This document shows, piece after piece, positions 1 through 5,999 of a stretch of DNA of 5,999 bases. The notes under the pieces were generated by a model. It made no database searches, had not been told where the DNA came from, and saw only the letters and a program-made list of their open reading frames with translations. Within the stretch, counting starts at the first letter, position 1. Every line of letters starts with the position of its first letter. A program made the translations under genes and the position numbers. This DNA comes from CAYSBA01 sp964429075 [NCBI: uncultured bacterium] (GTDB taxonomy: Bacteria; CAYSBA01). The stretch lies in assembly GCA_964429075.1 (NCBI GenBank), contig CAYSBA010000094.1, positions 1-5,999 of the forward strand, written 5' to 3'.

Positions 1-18
1 GTGTAGTATAGTCTTACA

Positions 19-47
19 GTGATGTAGATTGCTTTTTATTTCATAAT
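19..47 (+). promoter_or_regulatory. weak candidate sigma70-type promoter
   Basis: CATAAT at 42-47 matches the -10 consensus at five of six positions. It lies 17 bases downstream of GTGATG (19-24), which matches the -35 consensus at only three of six. Transcription would begin near 54 and leave a leader of about 30 bases before the xseB ATG. In AT-rich DNA such matches arise by chance, and the operon may instead be transcribed from further upstream, so this is only a candidate. Confidence 0.2.
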
Positions 48-73
48 CTGATAAAACAAATTAAGTTTAATAA

Positions 74-78
74 AAGGG
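74..78 (+). promoter_or_regulatory. ribosome binding site of xseB
   Basis: AAGGG at 74-78 lies six bases before ATG 85 and only three before the in-frame TTG at 82. The spacing favours the ATG and removes one residue from the longest possible reading frame. Confidence 0.6.
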
Positions 79-84
79 TTTTTG

Positions 85-348
85 ATGACAAAAAAAACAG
101 AAAAACAGAAGCTTAGCTTTGAACAGATGATGGATCGTATAAAAGAGATAACAGAGACCCTTCAGAGAAGAGATGTCGGTCTTGAAAAATCAATAGATCT
201 GTACCGGGAGGGTATGGAACTTGTAAAAAAATGCCAGCAGCTACTGAATGAGGCTGAAGAAAAGATTAAAATAATTACTGAAAATGAAGAGGGTTTTGAG
301 ATCCAAAAGGTGGATGCCAGCCTCTTTTCTCAAAACAATAATTCATAA
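85..348 (+). CDS. xseB: exodeoxyribonuclease VII small subunit
   Basis: This 87-residue protein is the small subunit of exonuclease VII, a cytoplasmic nuclease that degrades single-stranded DNA from both ends into short oligonucleotides. Several XseB subunits bind each catalytic XseA. The family pattern is plain: an FEQ start of the helical domain (12-14), a short turn around RRDVGLEKSIDLYREGMEL (28-46), then the KKCQQLLNEAEEKI helix (48-61). The two amphipathic helices form the helical hairpin typical of XseB. The length is normal (about 70-90 residues), and the Lys-rich N-terminus and polar tail are the usual variable ends. ATG 85 is chosen over TTG 82 because of the AAGGG ribosome site. 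The catalytic partner xseA is not in the window. ispA follows after 14 bases, a common neighbour of xseB. An A8 run covers codons 2-5. Confidence 0.93.
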   Translation: MTKKTEKQKLSFEQMMDRIKEITETLQRRDVGLEKSIDLYREGMELVKKCQQLLNEAEEKIKIITENEEGFEIQKVDASLFSQNNNS

Positions 349-353
349 AAAAT

Positions 354-357
354 GGGG
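354..357 (+). promoter_or_regulatory. ribosome binding site of ispA
   Basis: GGGG at 354-357 lies in the 14-base gap after xseB, five bases before ATG 363. It is a purine-rich Shine-Dalgarno-like site at good spacing and supports that start. Confidence 0.5.
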
Positions 358-362
358 TATAA

Positions 363-1253
363 ATGAATATCAAACTCTATCTTGATGAACGAAAAAAGAG
401 AATTGACAGGCGTCTGAAAGAGATTCTACTTTCCCTCAAAGATACTCCTGAGATACTGAAAGATGCTATGAGCTACTCTTTGATACCAGGGGGTAAAAGA
501 ATAAGACCTATACTTACTCTGGCATGTTCAGAGGTTGTTGGTGGAACCGACGAAGATGCATTAGACTACGCTTGTTCAATTGAATTGATACACACCTTTT
601 CAATCATTCATGACGATCTGCCAGCTATGGACAATGATGACTACCGAAGAGGCAAGCCTACTTGTCACAGGGTATTTGGTGAGGGTGGGGCAATCCTTGC
701 AGGTGATGCCCTTATAATACTTGCTTTTGAAACATTAACATCTGCAAATCTTACAGATAAGCTGACTAAGATGCAATATCTTCATCTTATTACAACAGTT
801 GCTCACTGGATAGGTCCTTCGGGGCTAACTGGTGGGCAGATGATGGACATAAGTCGTCAGAGCCTGTTTATGGATACTGATACCCTTATGGACATTAATC
901 TCAAAAAGACAGGGAGTCTATTCTATCTTGCCTGTTATGGTGGGGCCATGCTTGGAGGTGGTAGTGAAGAACAAGTAGAGGCACTTGGAGAATTCGGAAA
1001 AAAGATTGGCCTTGCATTTCAGATTGTAGATGACATACTCGATCTCAGTGGTAACAGGGCAAATTCTGGCAAAGAACCCTTCAGAGAGATAGATGCAAGC
1101 AAAACAACATTTCCTGTTTTAATTGGCATTGAGAGGTCAAAAGAACTCTCAGAACGACTTTCCAACGAGGCAATAGAACATCTCAAAATATTTGGAGAAA
1201 AGGCAAAGATGTTAAAAGAGATTGCCAAAATGCTTGTTCATCGTGACAGATAA
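363..1253 (+). CDS. ispA: polyprenyl diphosphate synthase, farnesyl diphosphate synthase type
   Basis: This 296-residue cytoplasmic enzyme of the trans-isoprenyl diphosphate synthase family condenses IPP with DMAPP and then GPP, most likely to C15 farnesyl diphosphate. GGKRIRP (43-49) binds IPP. The first Asp-rich motif is DDLPAMD (84-90), followed by RRGKPTCH. GGQMMD (157-162) and KKTGSLF (181-187) follow, and the second Asp-rich motif is DDILD (223-227) after FQIV. The Pro-Ala insertion in the first motif and an aromatic residue (Phe79) five positions before it are the features of bacterial FPP synthases, so C15 is preferred over C20. The length matches the family (about 290-300), so the protein is intact. 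One deviation: an ungapped comparison with E. coli IspA (from memory) puts Phe-Arg-Glu (240-242) where the family usually has Gly-x-Asp before the KTTFP segment. dxs begins one base after its stop. Confidence 0.95.
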   Translation: MNIKLYLDERKKRIDRRLKEILLSLKDTPEILKDAMSYSLIPGGKRIRPILTLACSEVVGGTDEDALDYACSIELIHTFSIIHDDLPAMDNDDYRRGKPTCHRVFGEGGAILAGDALIILAFETLTSANLTDKLTKMQYLHLITTVAHWIGPSGLTGGQMMDISRQSLFMDTDTLMDINLKKTGSLFYLACYGGAMLGGGSEEQVEALGEFGKKIGLAFQIVDDILDLSGNRANSGKEPFREIDASKTTFPVLIGIERSKELSERLSNEAIEHLKIFGEKAKMLKEIAKMLVHRDR

Positions 1254-1257
1254 TATG
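1243..1257 (+). other. ispA stop / dxs start junction
   Basis: The ispA stop TAA (1251-1253) is separated by one base from the dxs ATG (1255-1257). No Shine-Dalgarno-like stretch lies in the 15 bases before that ATG. In-frame alternatives are GTG 1243 and TTG 1222, both inside ispA. AAGAG at 1216-1220 is only one base from TTG 1222, too close to act as its ribosome site. The arrangement suggests that dxs is translated mainly by ribosomes finishing ispA and restarting. Confidence 0.55.
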
Positions 1258-3162
1258 AATGGTTATAGATACTTGAGTTCAATAGATTCTCCAGAGGATA
1301 TAAAAGGGCTTACTTTAGAAGAGCTGAATCTCCTTGCAGATGAAATAAGACGCTGTATTATAGATGTTGTATCCAAAAATGGTGGCCATCTTGCAAGTTC
1401 TCTCGGTGTTGTAGAGCTCACACTTGCTCTTCACTATGTATTTAACTCACCAGAAGATGTTATCATCTGGGATGTAGGTCATCAAAGCTATGCCCACAAA
1501 TTAATAACAGGAAGGTTTAATGACTTCCATACCCTCAGAAGGTTTGGAGGTCTTAGTGGATTCCCCAGAAGATCAGAGAGCATGCACGATCATTTTGGTA
1601 CAGGACATGCATCGACGAGTATCTCTGCAGCATTAGGTATCCTTGAAGCAAAGAGATTCTTAGCGAAAAAAGGGAAGGTAGTGGCTGTTATTGGGGATGG
1701 TGGAATGACCGGTGGCCTTGCCTTTGAAGCGATGAACAATGCCGGAGAAATCAAAAGAGACCTTATAGTTATTCTCAACGAAAACAGTATGTCTATTTCA
1801 AAGAATGTGGGTGCAATAAGTACGTGGTTTTCCCGTAAATTTACCGGGAGGCAGTATAACCTATGGCGGAGAAGGATAAAGAGAGTCCTGAACAATATAC
1901 CCCATGTTGGTGAAGATATCTATACCATAATCAGCAGGGTACTGGAATCATCTAAAGTACTACTGACCCCCGGTATACTCTTTGAGGGTTTTGGCTTTAA
2001 ATACACCGGCCCCATCAATGGACACGATATCCCAGAACTTATAAGTGTCCTTAATGACATAAAATCCTACACAGAAGGTCCACAGCTTTTACACGTTGTA
2101 ACAAAAAAAGGTAAGGGGTATCCCCCTGCAGAGGAATCACCAAGGATCTTTCATGGCGTAGGTGGATTTGATATTGCATCAGGTAGACCCAAAAAGGGTA
2201 AAAAAAAGAGCTACAGCAAAATATTTGGCGAGACCCTGATTGATATTGCAAACAAGAATTCACATGTAGTGGCAATAACCGGTGCAATGACTGATGGTAC
2301 CGGACTTTCAGAATTTTCAAAACTATTTAAAGGCCGTTTTTTTGATGTGGGTATTGCAGAAGGACATGCAGTACTCTTTGCAGCAGGTCTGGCCACTCAG
2401 GGCCTAAAACCCTTTGTTGCAATATATTCAACCTTTCTACAGAGGGCTTATGATCAAATTATTCATGATGTATGTCTTCAAAACCTACCAGTAGTATTTG
2501 TTATTGATAGGGCAGGAATAGTTGGTGAAGATGGAGCGACTCACTCGGGTGCCTTTGATCTGAGTTATTTAAGGCTTGTACCCAATATAACCATCTTTGT
2601 TCCTGCAGACGAAAATGAACTAAGAAGCATGCTACACTCTGCAATGAAGATTGATGGTCCTGTTGCAATCAGATTTCCACGGGGTGAAATAAGAGGTCTC
2701 AAGGAGACACCTATAGAATTTATCCCAAAAGGTTCATCCAAGATTCTATTTGGAAATCCAGGAGCTGAGGTACTTATACTTGCAACGGGACATCCGGTAT
2801 GGGAGGCGGTTGAGGCTGCAAAGGACCTCCACACCCATATAAGTTGCTGTGTGGTAAATGTGCAATGTATTAAACCTATCGATAAAGAGCGGATAAAAGA
2901 GTTAATAGTCTCTTCAAATTATATCTTTACTGCCGAAGAAAACACACAAATTGGAGGATTGTTTGGAGCTATAAGCGAACTTATAGCAGAAGAGGGGATT
3001 GCAAGAAGGGTAATCCCAATTTCCCTGCCGGACAAATTTATAGAACATGGATCACAAAAGGAGTTGAGATCCCTCTACGGGCTTGACTATAAGGGGATAA
3101 AAAATACTATACTTAAACATGTAAAGAAAATCTTTGCCTTAGAAGGTAAAATAAAGGGTTAA
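1255..3162 (+). CDS. dxs: 1-deoxy-D-xylulose-5-phosphate synthase
   Basis: Dxs is the thiamine-diphosphate enzyme that joins pyruvate and glyceraldehyde 3-phosphate into DXP with loss of CO2, the first step of the MEP isoprenoid pathway. The 635-residue protein has the three domains in order: TPP-binding (about 1-310), pyrimidine-binding (about 318-485) and C-terminal transketolase-like (about 500-625). Visible key residues are His45 in HLASSLG, His76 in WDVGHQ, GDG at 147-149 with metal-binding Asp148, Asn177 and Met179 in NENSMSIS, the catalytic Glu369 in GIAEGHAV, Arg397 in STFLQRAYDQ, and Asp426 and His430 in GEDGATHSG. These match the E. coli residues as I recall them, at constant offsets within each domain. 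ATG 1255 is chosen because the family starts about ten residues before the SPEDIK motif; TTG 1222 would add 11 unrelated residues. A Lys-rich linker (313-318) separates the first two domains. The gene directly follows ispA, which uses its downstream product. Confidence 0.97.
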   Translation: MNGYRYLSSIDSPEDIKGLTLEELNLLADEIRRCIIDVVSKNGGHLASSLGVVELTLALHYVFNSPEDVIIWDVGHQSYAHKLITGRFNDFHTLRRFGGLSGFPRRSESMHDHFGTGHASTSISAALGILEAKRFLAKKGKVVAVIGDGGMTGGLAFEAMNNAGEIKRDLIVILNENSMSISKNVGAISTWFSRKFTGRQYNLWRRRIKRVLNNIPHVGEDIYTIISRVLESSKVLLTPGILFEGFGFKYTGPINGHDIPELISVLNDIKSYTEGPQLLHVVTKKGKGYPPAEESPRIFHGVGGFDIASGRPKKGKKKSYSKIFGETLIDIANKNSHVVAITGAMTDGTGLSEFSKLFKGRFFDVGIAEGHAVLFAAGLATQGLKPFVAIYSTFLQRAYDQIIHDVCLQNLPVVFVIDRAGIVGEDGATHSGAFDLSYLRLVPNITIFVPADENELRSMLHSAMKIDGPVAIRFPRGEIRGLKETPIEFIPKGSSKILFGNPGAEVLILATGHPVWEAVEAAKDLHTHISCCVVNVQCIKPIDKERIKELIVSSNYIFTAEENTQIGGLFGAISELIAEEGIARRVIPISLPDKFIEHGSQKELRSLYGLDYKGIKNTILKHVKKIFALEGKIKG

Positions 3163-3165
3163 AAC

Positions 3166-3171
3166 AGAGGG
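3166..3171 (+). promoter_or_regulatory. closely spaced ribosome binding site of the ABC exporter gene
   Basis: AGAGGG at 3166-3171 lies in the 10-base gap after dxs and ends one base before ATG 3173 (GAGG ends two bases before). This is tighter than the usual five to nine bases. The next in-frame ATG is 24 codons downstream and would remove the first membrane helix, so ATG 3173 remains the best start. Confidence 0.45.
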
Positions 3172-3172
3172 T

Positions 3173-4978
3173 ATGAAGACCTATTTCAGACTTCTTGGTT
3201 ATCTAAGACCCTATATCCATCTTTTTATTTTTGCGCTTTTTTGTATGAGTATTCTTGCTGCAACAACCGGTATTTATGCATACATGGTAGGGCCACTTGT
3301 GCGTTATATCTTTGTTGGCGGTCAGACTGGATTTGAAATACTTGGCAAATTTGGAACCTATTTTTTAAAACTAAATCCAGATCGCGAGACAATAAAAATA
3401 ATATTACCAATTGCCATAGTTATTGTTGCCTTTATAAGAGGTATGTCGTACTTTGGACAGCTTTATATAATGGGTCTCATAGGGCAGCGAATTTCAAGGG
3501 ACATCAGGATAGCTCTCTTTGAAAAGATAATAAAATTCGATATCAAAACCTTTGATAGATTCAAGATTGGAGATCTTATCTCTCGATGCACAAACGATAC
3601 AAAGATGTTGGAGCAGGCAGTCACATTTGCAACTGGAGTTCTTATCAGAGATTCACTGCAGGTAATTGTACTGGTGGGGCTCACCTTTTATCTTGATTTT
3701 AAACTTGCCTCTATCTTTTTTCTCGTTGTACCAACTGCAATTTATCCAATCTATAGATTCAGTAAGATGGTAAGAGAAAGGAGTCAGAGTGCTCAAAGTG
3801 ACATTGGGAGAATGACCAACTTTCTACAGGAAAAAATCCCAAATATAAGGATTGTAAAGACATTCCTGATGGAAGAAATAGAAAAAGAGCGCTTTAAAAA
3901 TATCAACAACGATTACTACAGAGTATATACCAAGATGTTAAAATCTATGGGTGGTTTTACACCGGTTATGGAAACGCTTGGTGCGATCGCCCTTGCCGGT
4001 GTTATTATCTATGCCACAAAGATGGTATCAACAGGCAGGCTCGATCCAGCACACTTTATTTCCTTCTTTGCAACTGTTATGATCCTCTATCAACCTCTAA
4101 AATCCTTTGGCAACCTTAACAACATACTGCAACCGGGTATCGCATCTGCAAACAGAATCTTTGAGGTGCTGGATACACCCAACAGACTTGAGACTTTCTG
4201 CCTTAGAAGAGATCAACAAAAGATAAGACCATTACAACTCAAAGACTCTATAGAATTTAGAGATGTCTTTTTCTCTTACAGCAATCACACTGTCCTTAAG
4301 GGGATAAATCTCAAGATACAGGCAGGACAGAAGATAGCACTCGTTGGCAAAAGCGGTCAGGGCAAGAGCACCCTTGTCTCCCTTCTTCCAAGGTTTTATG
4401 ATCCAGATAGTGGATCCATAACAATAGATGGTAAGGATATCCGAAAAATAGATCTATCTGTGTTGAGGGCATCTATTGCGATAGTTCCTCAAAATCCAGT
4501 AATATTCAACACAACTGTCCTTGACAATGTTGCATATACACCCCATCCTGTTGATAAGGATCGAGTTATTTATGCCCTCAAAAAGGCTTATGCACTGGAT
4601 TTTGTAAAAAGGATGTCCAATGGGATATACACTGTTATTGGTAGTGAAAATCATGACATATCAGGTGGTGAAAAACAGAGGATTGCAATTGCAAGGGCAA
4701 TCTATAAGGATGCACCAATAATTATATTAGATGAGGCAACAAGCTCCTTAGACTCCTCATCTGAATCAAAAATAAAGGAGGCCCTTGAATACCTTCTAAA
4801 AAGCAGGACTGCCCTTATAATAGCTCATCGATTGTCTACAATATACGACTGCGATTATATTGTTGTTATAGACGATGGTAAGATCGTTGCGACAGGTACG
4901 CATGATGAGCTTATCAAAAGATCCACGATATATGAGGACTTTTACAGACAACAAATAATCCCTGGATATGAAGGATAA
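3173..4978 (+). CDS. msbA: MsbA-type ABC exporter half-transporter (lipid flippase-like)
   Basis: This 601-residue inner-membrane half-transporter is expected to work as a homodimer. The membrane domain (about 1-330) has six hydrophobic segments near 14-38, 74-95, 150-172, 175-196, 264-284 and 292-312. The ATPase domain (about 358-597) is complete: A-loop Tyr369, Walker A GKSGQGKS (392-399), Q-loop Gln440, signature ISGGE (496-500), Walker B IIILDE (516-521), D-loop SSLD (524-527) and H-loop His552. Overall resemblance to E. coli MsbA, including the RGMSY and LYQPLKSFGNLN segments, suggests a lipid A or core lipopolysaccharide flippase. The name is by family; half-transporters for other lipids, lipid-linked sugars or drugs look alike, and no lipopolysaccharide gene lies next to it. 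The signature reads ISGGE rather than LSGGQ, which is tolerated in this family. The gene follows dxs by 10 bases and overlaps tilS by 11. Confidence 0.85.
   Translation: MKTYFRLLGYLRPYIHLFIFALFCMSILAATTGIYAYMVGPLVRYIFVGGQTGFEILGKFGTYFLKLNPDRETIKIILPIAIVIVAFIRGMSYFGQLYIMGLIGQRISRDIRIALFEKIIKFDIKTFDRFKIGDLISRCTNDTKMLEQAVTFATGVLIRDSLQVIVLVGLTFYLDFKLASIFFLVVPTAIYPIYRFSKMVRERSQSAQSDIGRMTNFLQEKIPNIRIVKTFLMEEIEKERFKNINNDYYRVYTKMLKSMGGFTPVMETLGAIALAGVIIYATKMVSTGRLDPAHFISFFATVMILYQPLKSFGNLNNILQPGIASANRIFEVLDTPNRLETFCLRRDQQKIRPLQLKDSIEFRDVFFSYSNHTVLKGINLKIQAGQKIALVGKSGQGKSTLVSLLPRFYDPDSGSITIDGKDIRKIDLSVLRASIAIVPQNPVIFNTTVLDNVAYTPHPVDKDRVIYALKKAYALDFVKRMSNGIYTVIGSENHDISGGEKQRIAIARAIYKDAPIIILDEATSSLDSSSESKIKEALEYLLKSRTALIIAHRLSTIYDCDYIVVIDDGKIVATGTHDELIKRSTIYEDFYRQQIIPGYEG
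4968..4978 (+). other. 11 bp overlap of the exporter gene and tilS
   Basis: The tilS ATG (4968-4970) lies inside the exporter's last codons, ahead of its TAA (4976-4978), in another frame. The bases before the ATG contain only a weak GGA (4964-4966) one base away, and the nearest GAGG (4934-4937) is about 30 bases upstream. Initiation therefore probably depends on ribosomes arriving at the end of the exporter gene. Confidence 0.6.
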
Positions 4979-5996
4979 AGATTACAGCCTTCTTGATAGG
5001 GTCAGAAAGACCATTCTCAGTATTTGTAATATAAAACAAAAGACCCTTATCGCTGCAGTCTCAGGCGGTCCAGACTCTATGGCAATGCTTGATATCTTAC
5101 AAAGACTATCAACACAAATGGATTTTGATCTACTCTGTGCTACAGTAAGACACCACTTAAGGAGTAACGATAAAACCGATGCAGATCTTGTTGCACAATT
5201 CTGTAAAAAGAAAAAGATCAAGCATCATATCCTGCACGTTGATGTTATGTCATATTGTAAAAAAAGAGGGGTATCAAAAGAAGAAGCTGCTCGAGAGCTG
5301 AGATACGAGATGCTCAAACAACTTCTCAAAGAAAAAGATGCCCACCTTATTGCAACAGCTCACACAATTGACGATCAGGCTGAAACGGTTCTTTTACGAC
5401 TTTTTAAGGGAACAGGTATCAGAGGATTGAGAGGCATATTGCCACTGAGAGAAGATAGAATAATAAGGCCGATGATACGTTGCAGAAAATACGAGCTTTT
5501 GACATATATTTCAGACCATAAGATTCCCTACATAAATGATCCAACAAACGATGATCTTTTGATTGAACGAAATAGAATAAGACACAAAATAATGCCTGTA
5601 ATAGTAGAGTGTTTTGGTGAATATGCAATAGAAAATATTGCACGGACGTCAGAACACTTTTTGGATGTAACCCAATTTCTTGAAGATATATTTTTCGATA
5701 TTCAAAAGAGATATATTAAAAAGGATCTTACCTCGAAACTCCCTCTAAGGATCCCTCTTAAAATTTTTGAAGAGCTCTCAGAGAGTCTATGGATAGAGTT
5801 TCTTATCTTTATATTTTCAAAAGCCTTAGAAGGACCAAGAAGGCCTCGAGAAGTACATCTTAACTCGGTTATCAAGCTTATAAAAGATAGAAAAGAATTG
5901 AAGACTGTCCATCTACCTGGTGATCTTGAGGCAAAGATCGACAGAAACTGTCTATTGATACAGGATAGGGGACTTAACAGAATTATTCGCCAATAA
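4968..5996 (+). CDS. tilS: tRNA(Ile)-lysidine synthetase, short form
   Basis: TilS is the cytoplasmic ATP-dependent enzyme that attaches lysine to C34 of the CAU-anticodon tRNA-Ile, changing its decoding from AUG to AUA and its charging from Met to Ile. The N-terminal PP-loop domain has the signature SGGPDS (32-37), RHHLR (61-65), EEAARELRY (105-113) and ATAHTIDDQAETVLLR (129-144). GTGIRGLRGI (148-157), RPMI (167-170) and the tRNA-contacting RNRIRHKIMP (201-210) follow. The remainder (about 215-335) is a helical region ending in a short VHLPG (314-318) segment. At 342 residues it is clearly shorter than E. coli TilS (about 430) and lacks the full C-terminal domain, resembling the short type known from Aquifex. 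The reading frame ends in a normal TAA with conserved sequence throughout, so this looks like a natural short form and not a truncation. The start places SGG 31 residues in, as is usual for the family. Confidence 0.93.
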   Translation: MKDKDYSLLDRVRKTILSICNIKQKTLIAAVSGGPDSMAMLDILQRLSTQMDFDLLCATVRHHLRSNDKTDADLVAQFCKKKKIKHHILHVDVMSYCKKRGVSKEEAARELRYEMLKQLLKEKDAHLIATAHTIDDQAETVLLRLFKGTGIRGLRGILPLREDRIIRPMIRCRKYELLTYISDHKIPYINDPTNDDLLIERNRIRHKIMPVIVECFGEYAIENIARTSEHFLDVTQFLEDIFFDIQKRYIKKDLTSKLPLRIPLKIFEELSESLWIEFLIFIFSKALEGPRRPREVHLNSVIKLIKDRKELKTVHLPGDLEAKIDRNCLLIQDRGLNRIIRQ

Positions 5997-5999
5997 TCT

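Larger units (their letters stand above)
1..84. other. AT-rich leader upstream of xseB, no identifiable gene
   Basis: This stretch holds no gene that I can identify. The three forward frames are closed by TAG at 4-6, TGA at 20-22 and TAG at 9-11, so at most the last six codons of an upstream gene (ending at 22) could be present. That is too little to identify one. On the reverse strand the only ATG (44-42) is followed by a stop two codons later, so no divergent gene starts here. There is no GC-rich hairpin followed by a T run. xseA, the usual partner of xseB and often found just upstream, cannot be recognised in these bases. Confidence 0.6.

Noticed and set aside
60-71. Small perfect inverted repeat ATTAA-GT-TTAAT in the leader, as a possible operator
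   Set aside because: It is only five A/T pairs per arm in AT-rich sequence, which is expected by chance, and there is no adjacent regulator gene.
1-84. Riboswitch (for example TPP-sensing) ahead of an operon containing a thiamine-dependent enzyme
   Set aside because: The visible leader is short and AT-rich, with no conserved TPP-riboswitch elements such as CUGAGA, and dxs lies far downstream in the operon.
1590-1895. 101-codon reverse-strand open frame inside dxs
   Set aside because: It lies entirely within a strongly conserved part of dxs, has no recognisable protein family and no ribosome site. The other reverse-strand frames inside ispA, dxs, the exporter and tilS are shadows for the same reasons.
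2200-2207. A8 run in dxs (another at 90-97 in xseB) as a possible slippage or programmed frameshift site
   Set aside because: Both encode ordinary Lys-rich segments in intact frames, no alternative frame yields a meaningful product, and such runs are common in AT-rich genomes.
3983-3990. GCGATCGC, the HIP1 octamer abundant in many cyanobacteria
   Set aside because: I noticed only this copy, inside the exporter coding sequence. HIP1-rich genomes show many copies per few kilobases, and nothing else here is cyanobacterial.

Overview
The window is a compact run of five complete protein-coding genes, all on the + strand, in AT-rich DNA. In order they are xseB (exonuclease VII small subunit), ispA (farnesyl diphosphate synthase type), dxs (1-deoxy-D-xylulose-5-phosphate synthase), an MsbA-type ABC exporter half-transporter, and tilS (tRNA-Ile lysidine synthetase). 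The gaps between them are 14 bp, 1 bp, 10 bp and an 11 bp overlap, so they very likely form one transcription unit. I see no internal terminator, RNA gene, mobile element, CRISPR array or long repeat.

Layout: 1-84 is a short AT-rich non-coding leader with only a weak candidate promoter. It may also hold the last few codons of an upstream gene. Positions 85-348 are xseB and 363-1253 are ispA. Positions 1255-3162 are dxs, starting one base after the ispA stop. Positions 3173-4978 are the ABC exporter. Positions 4968-5996 are tilS, overlapping the exporter's last codons. The window ends three bases after the tilS stop, so what follows is unknown.

Organism: the MEP isoprenoid pathway with a bacterial FPP synthase, exonuclease VII, TilS and an MsbA-like lipid exporter point to a bacterium, probably with an outer membrane. 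From general knowledge, xseB-ispA-dxs strings are common in Desulfobacterota (former Deltaproteobacteria) and in relatives such as Nitrospirota. Low GC and A-rich codon use would suit one of the AT-rich lineages there, but the sequence alone does not settle the phylum.

Function: Dxs makes DXP, the entry compound of the MEP pathway, and IspA joins the resulting C5 units into a C15 (perhaps C20) prenyl diphosphate. That product is a precursor for undecaprenyl phosphate and quinones. The exporter plausibly moves a lipid across the inner membrane. XseB and TilS are housekeeping proteins for DNA repair and tRNA decoding with no direct biochemical link. I did not find an undescribed system here. 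The points worth a second look are translational coupling at two junctions, the exporter's position and substrate, a short TilS, and small motif deviations in IspA and Dxs.
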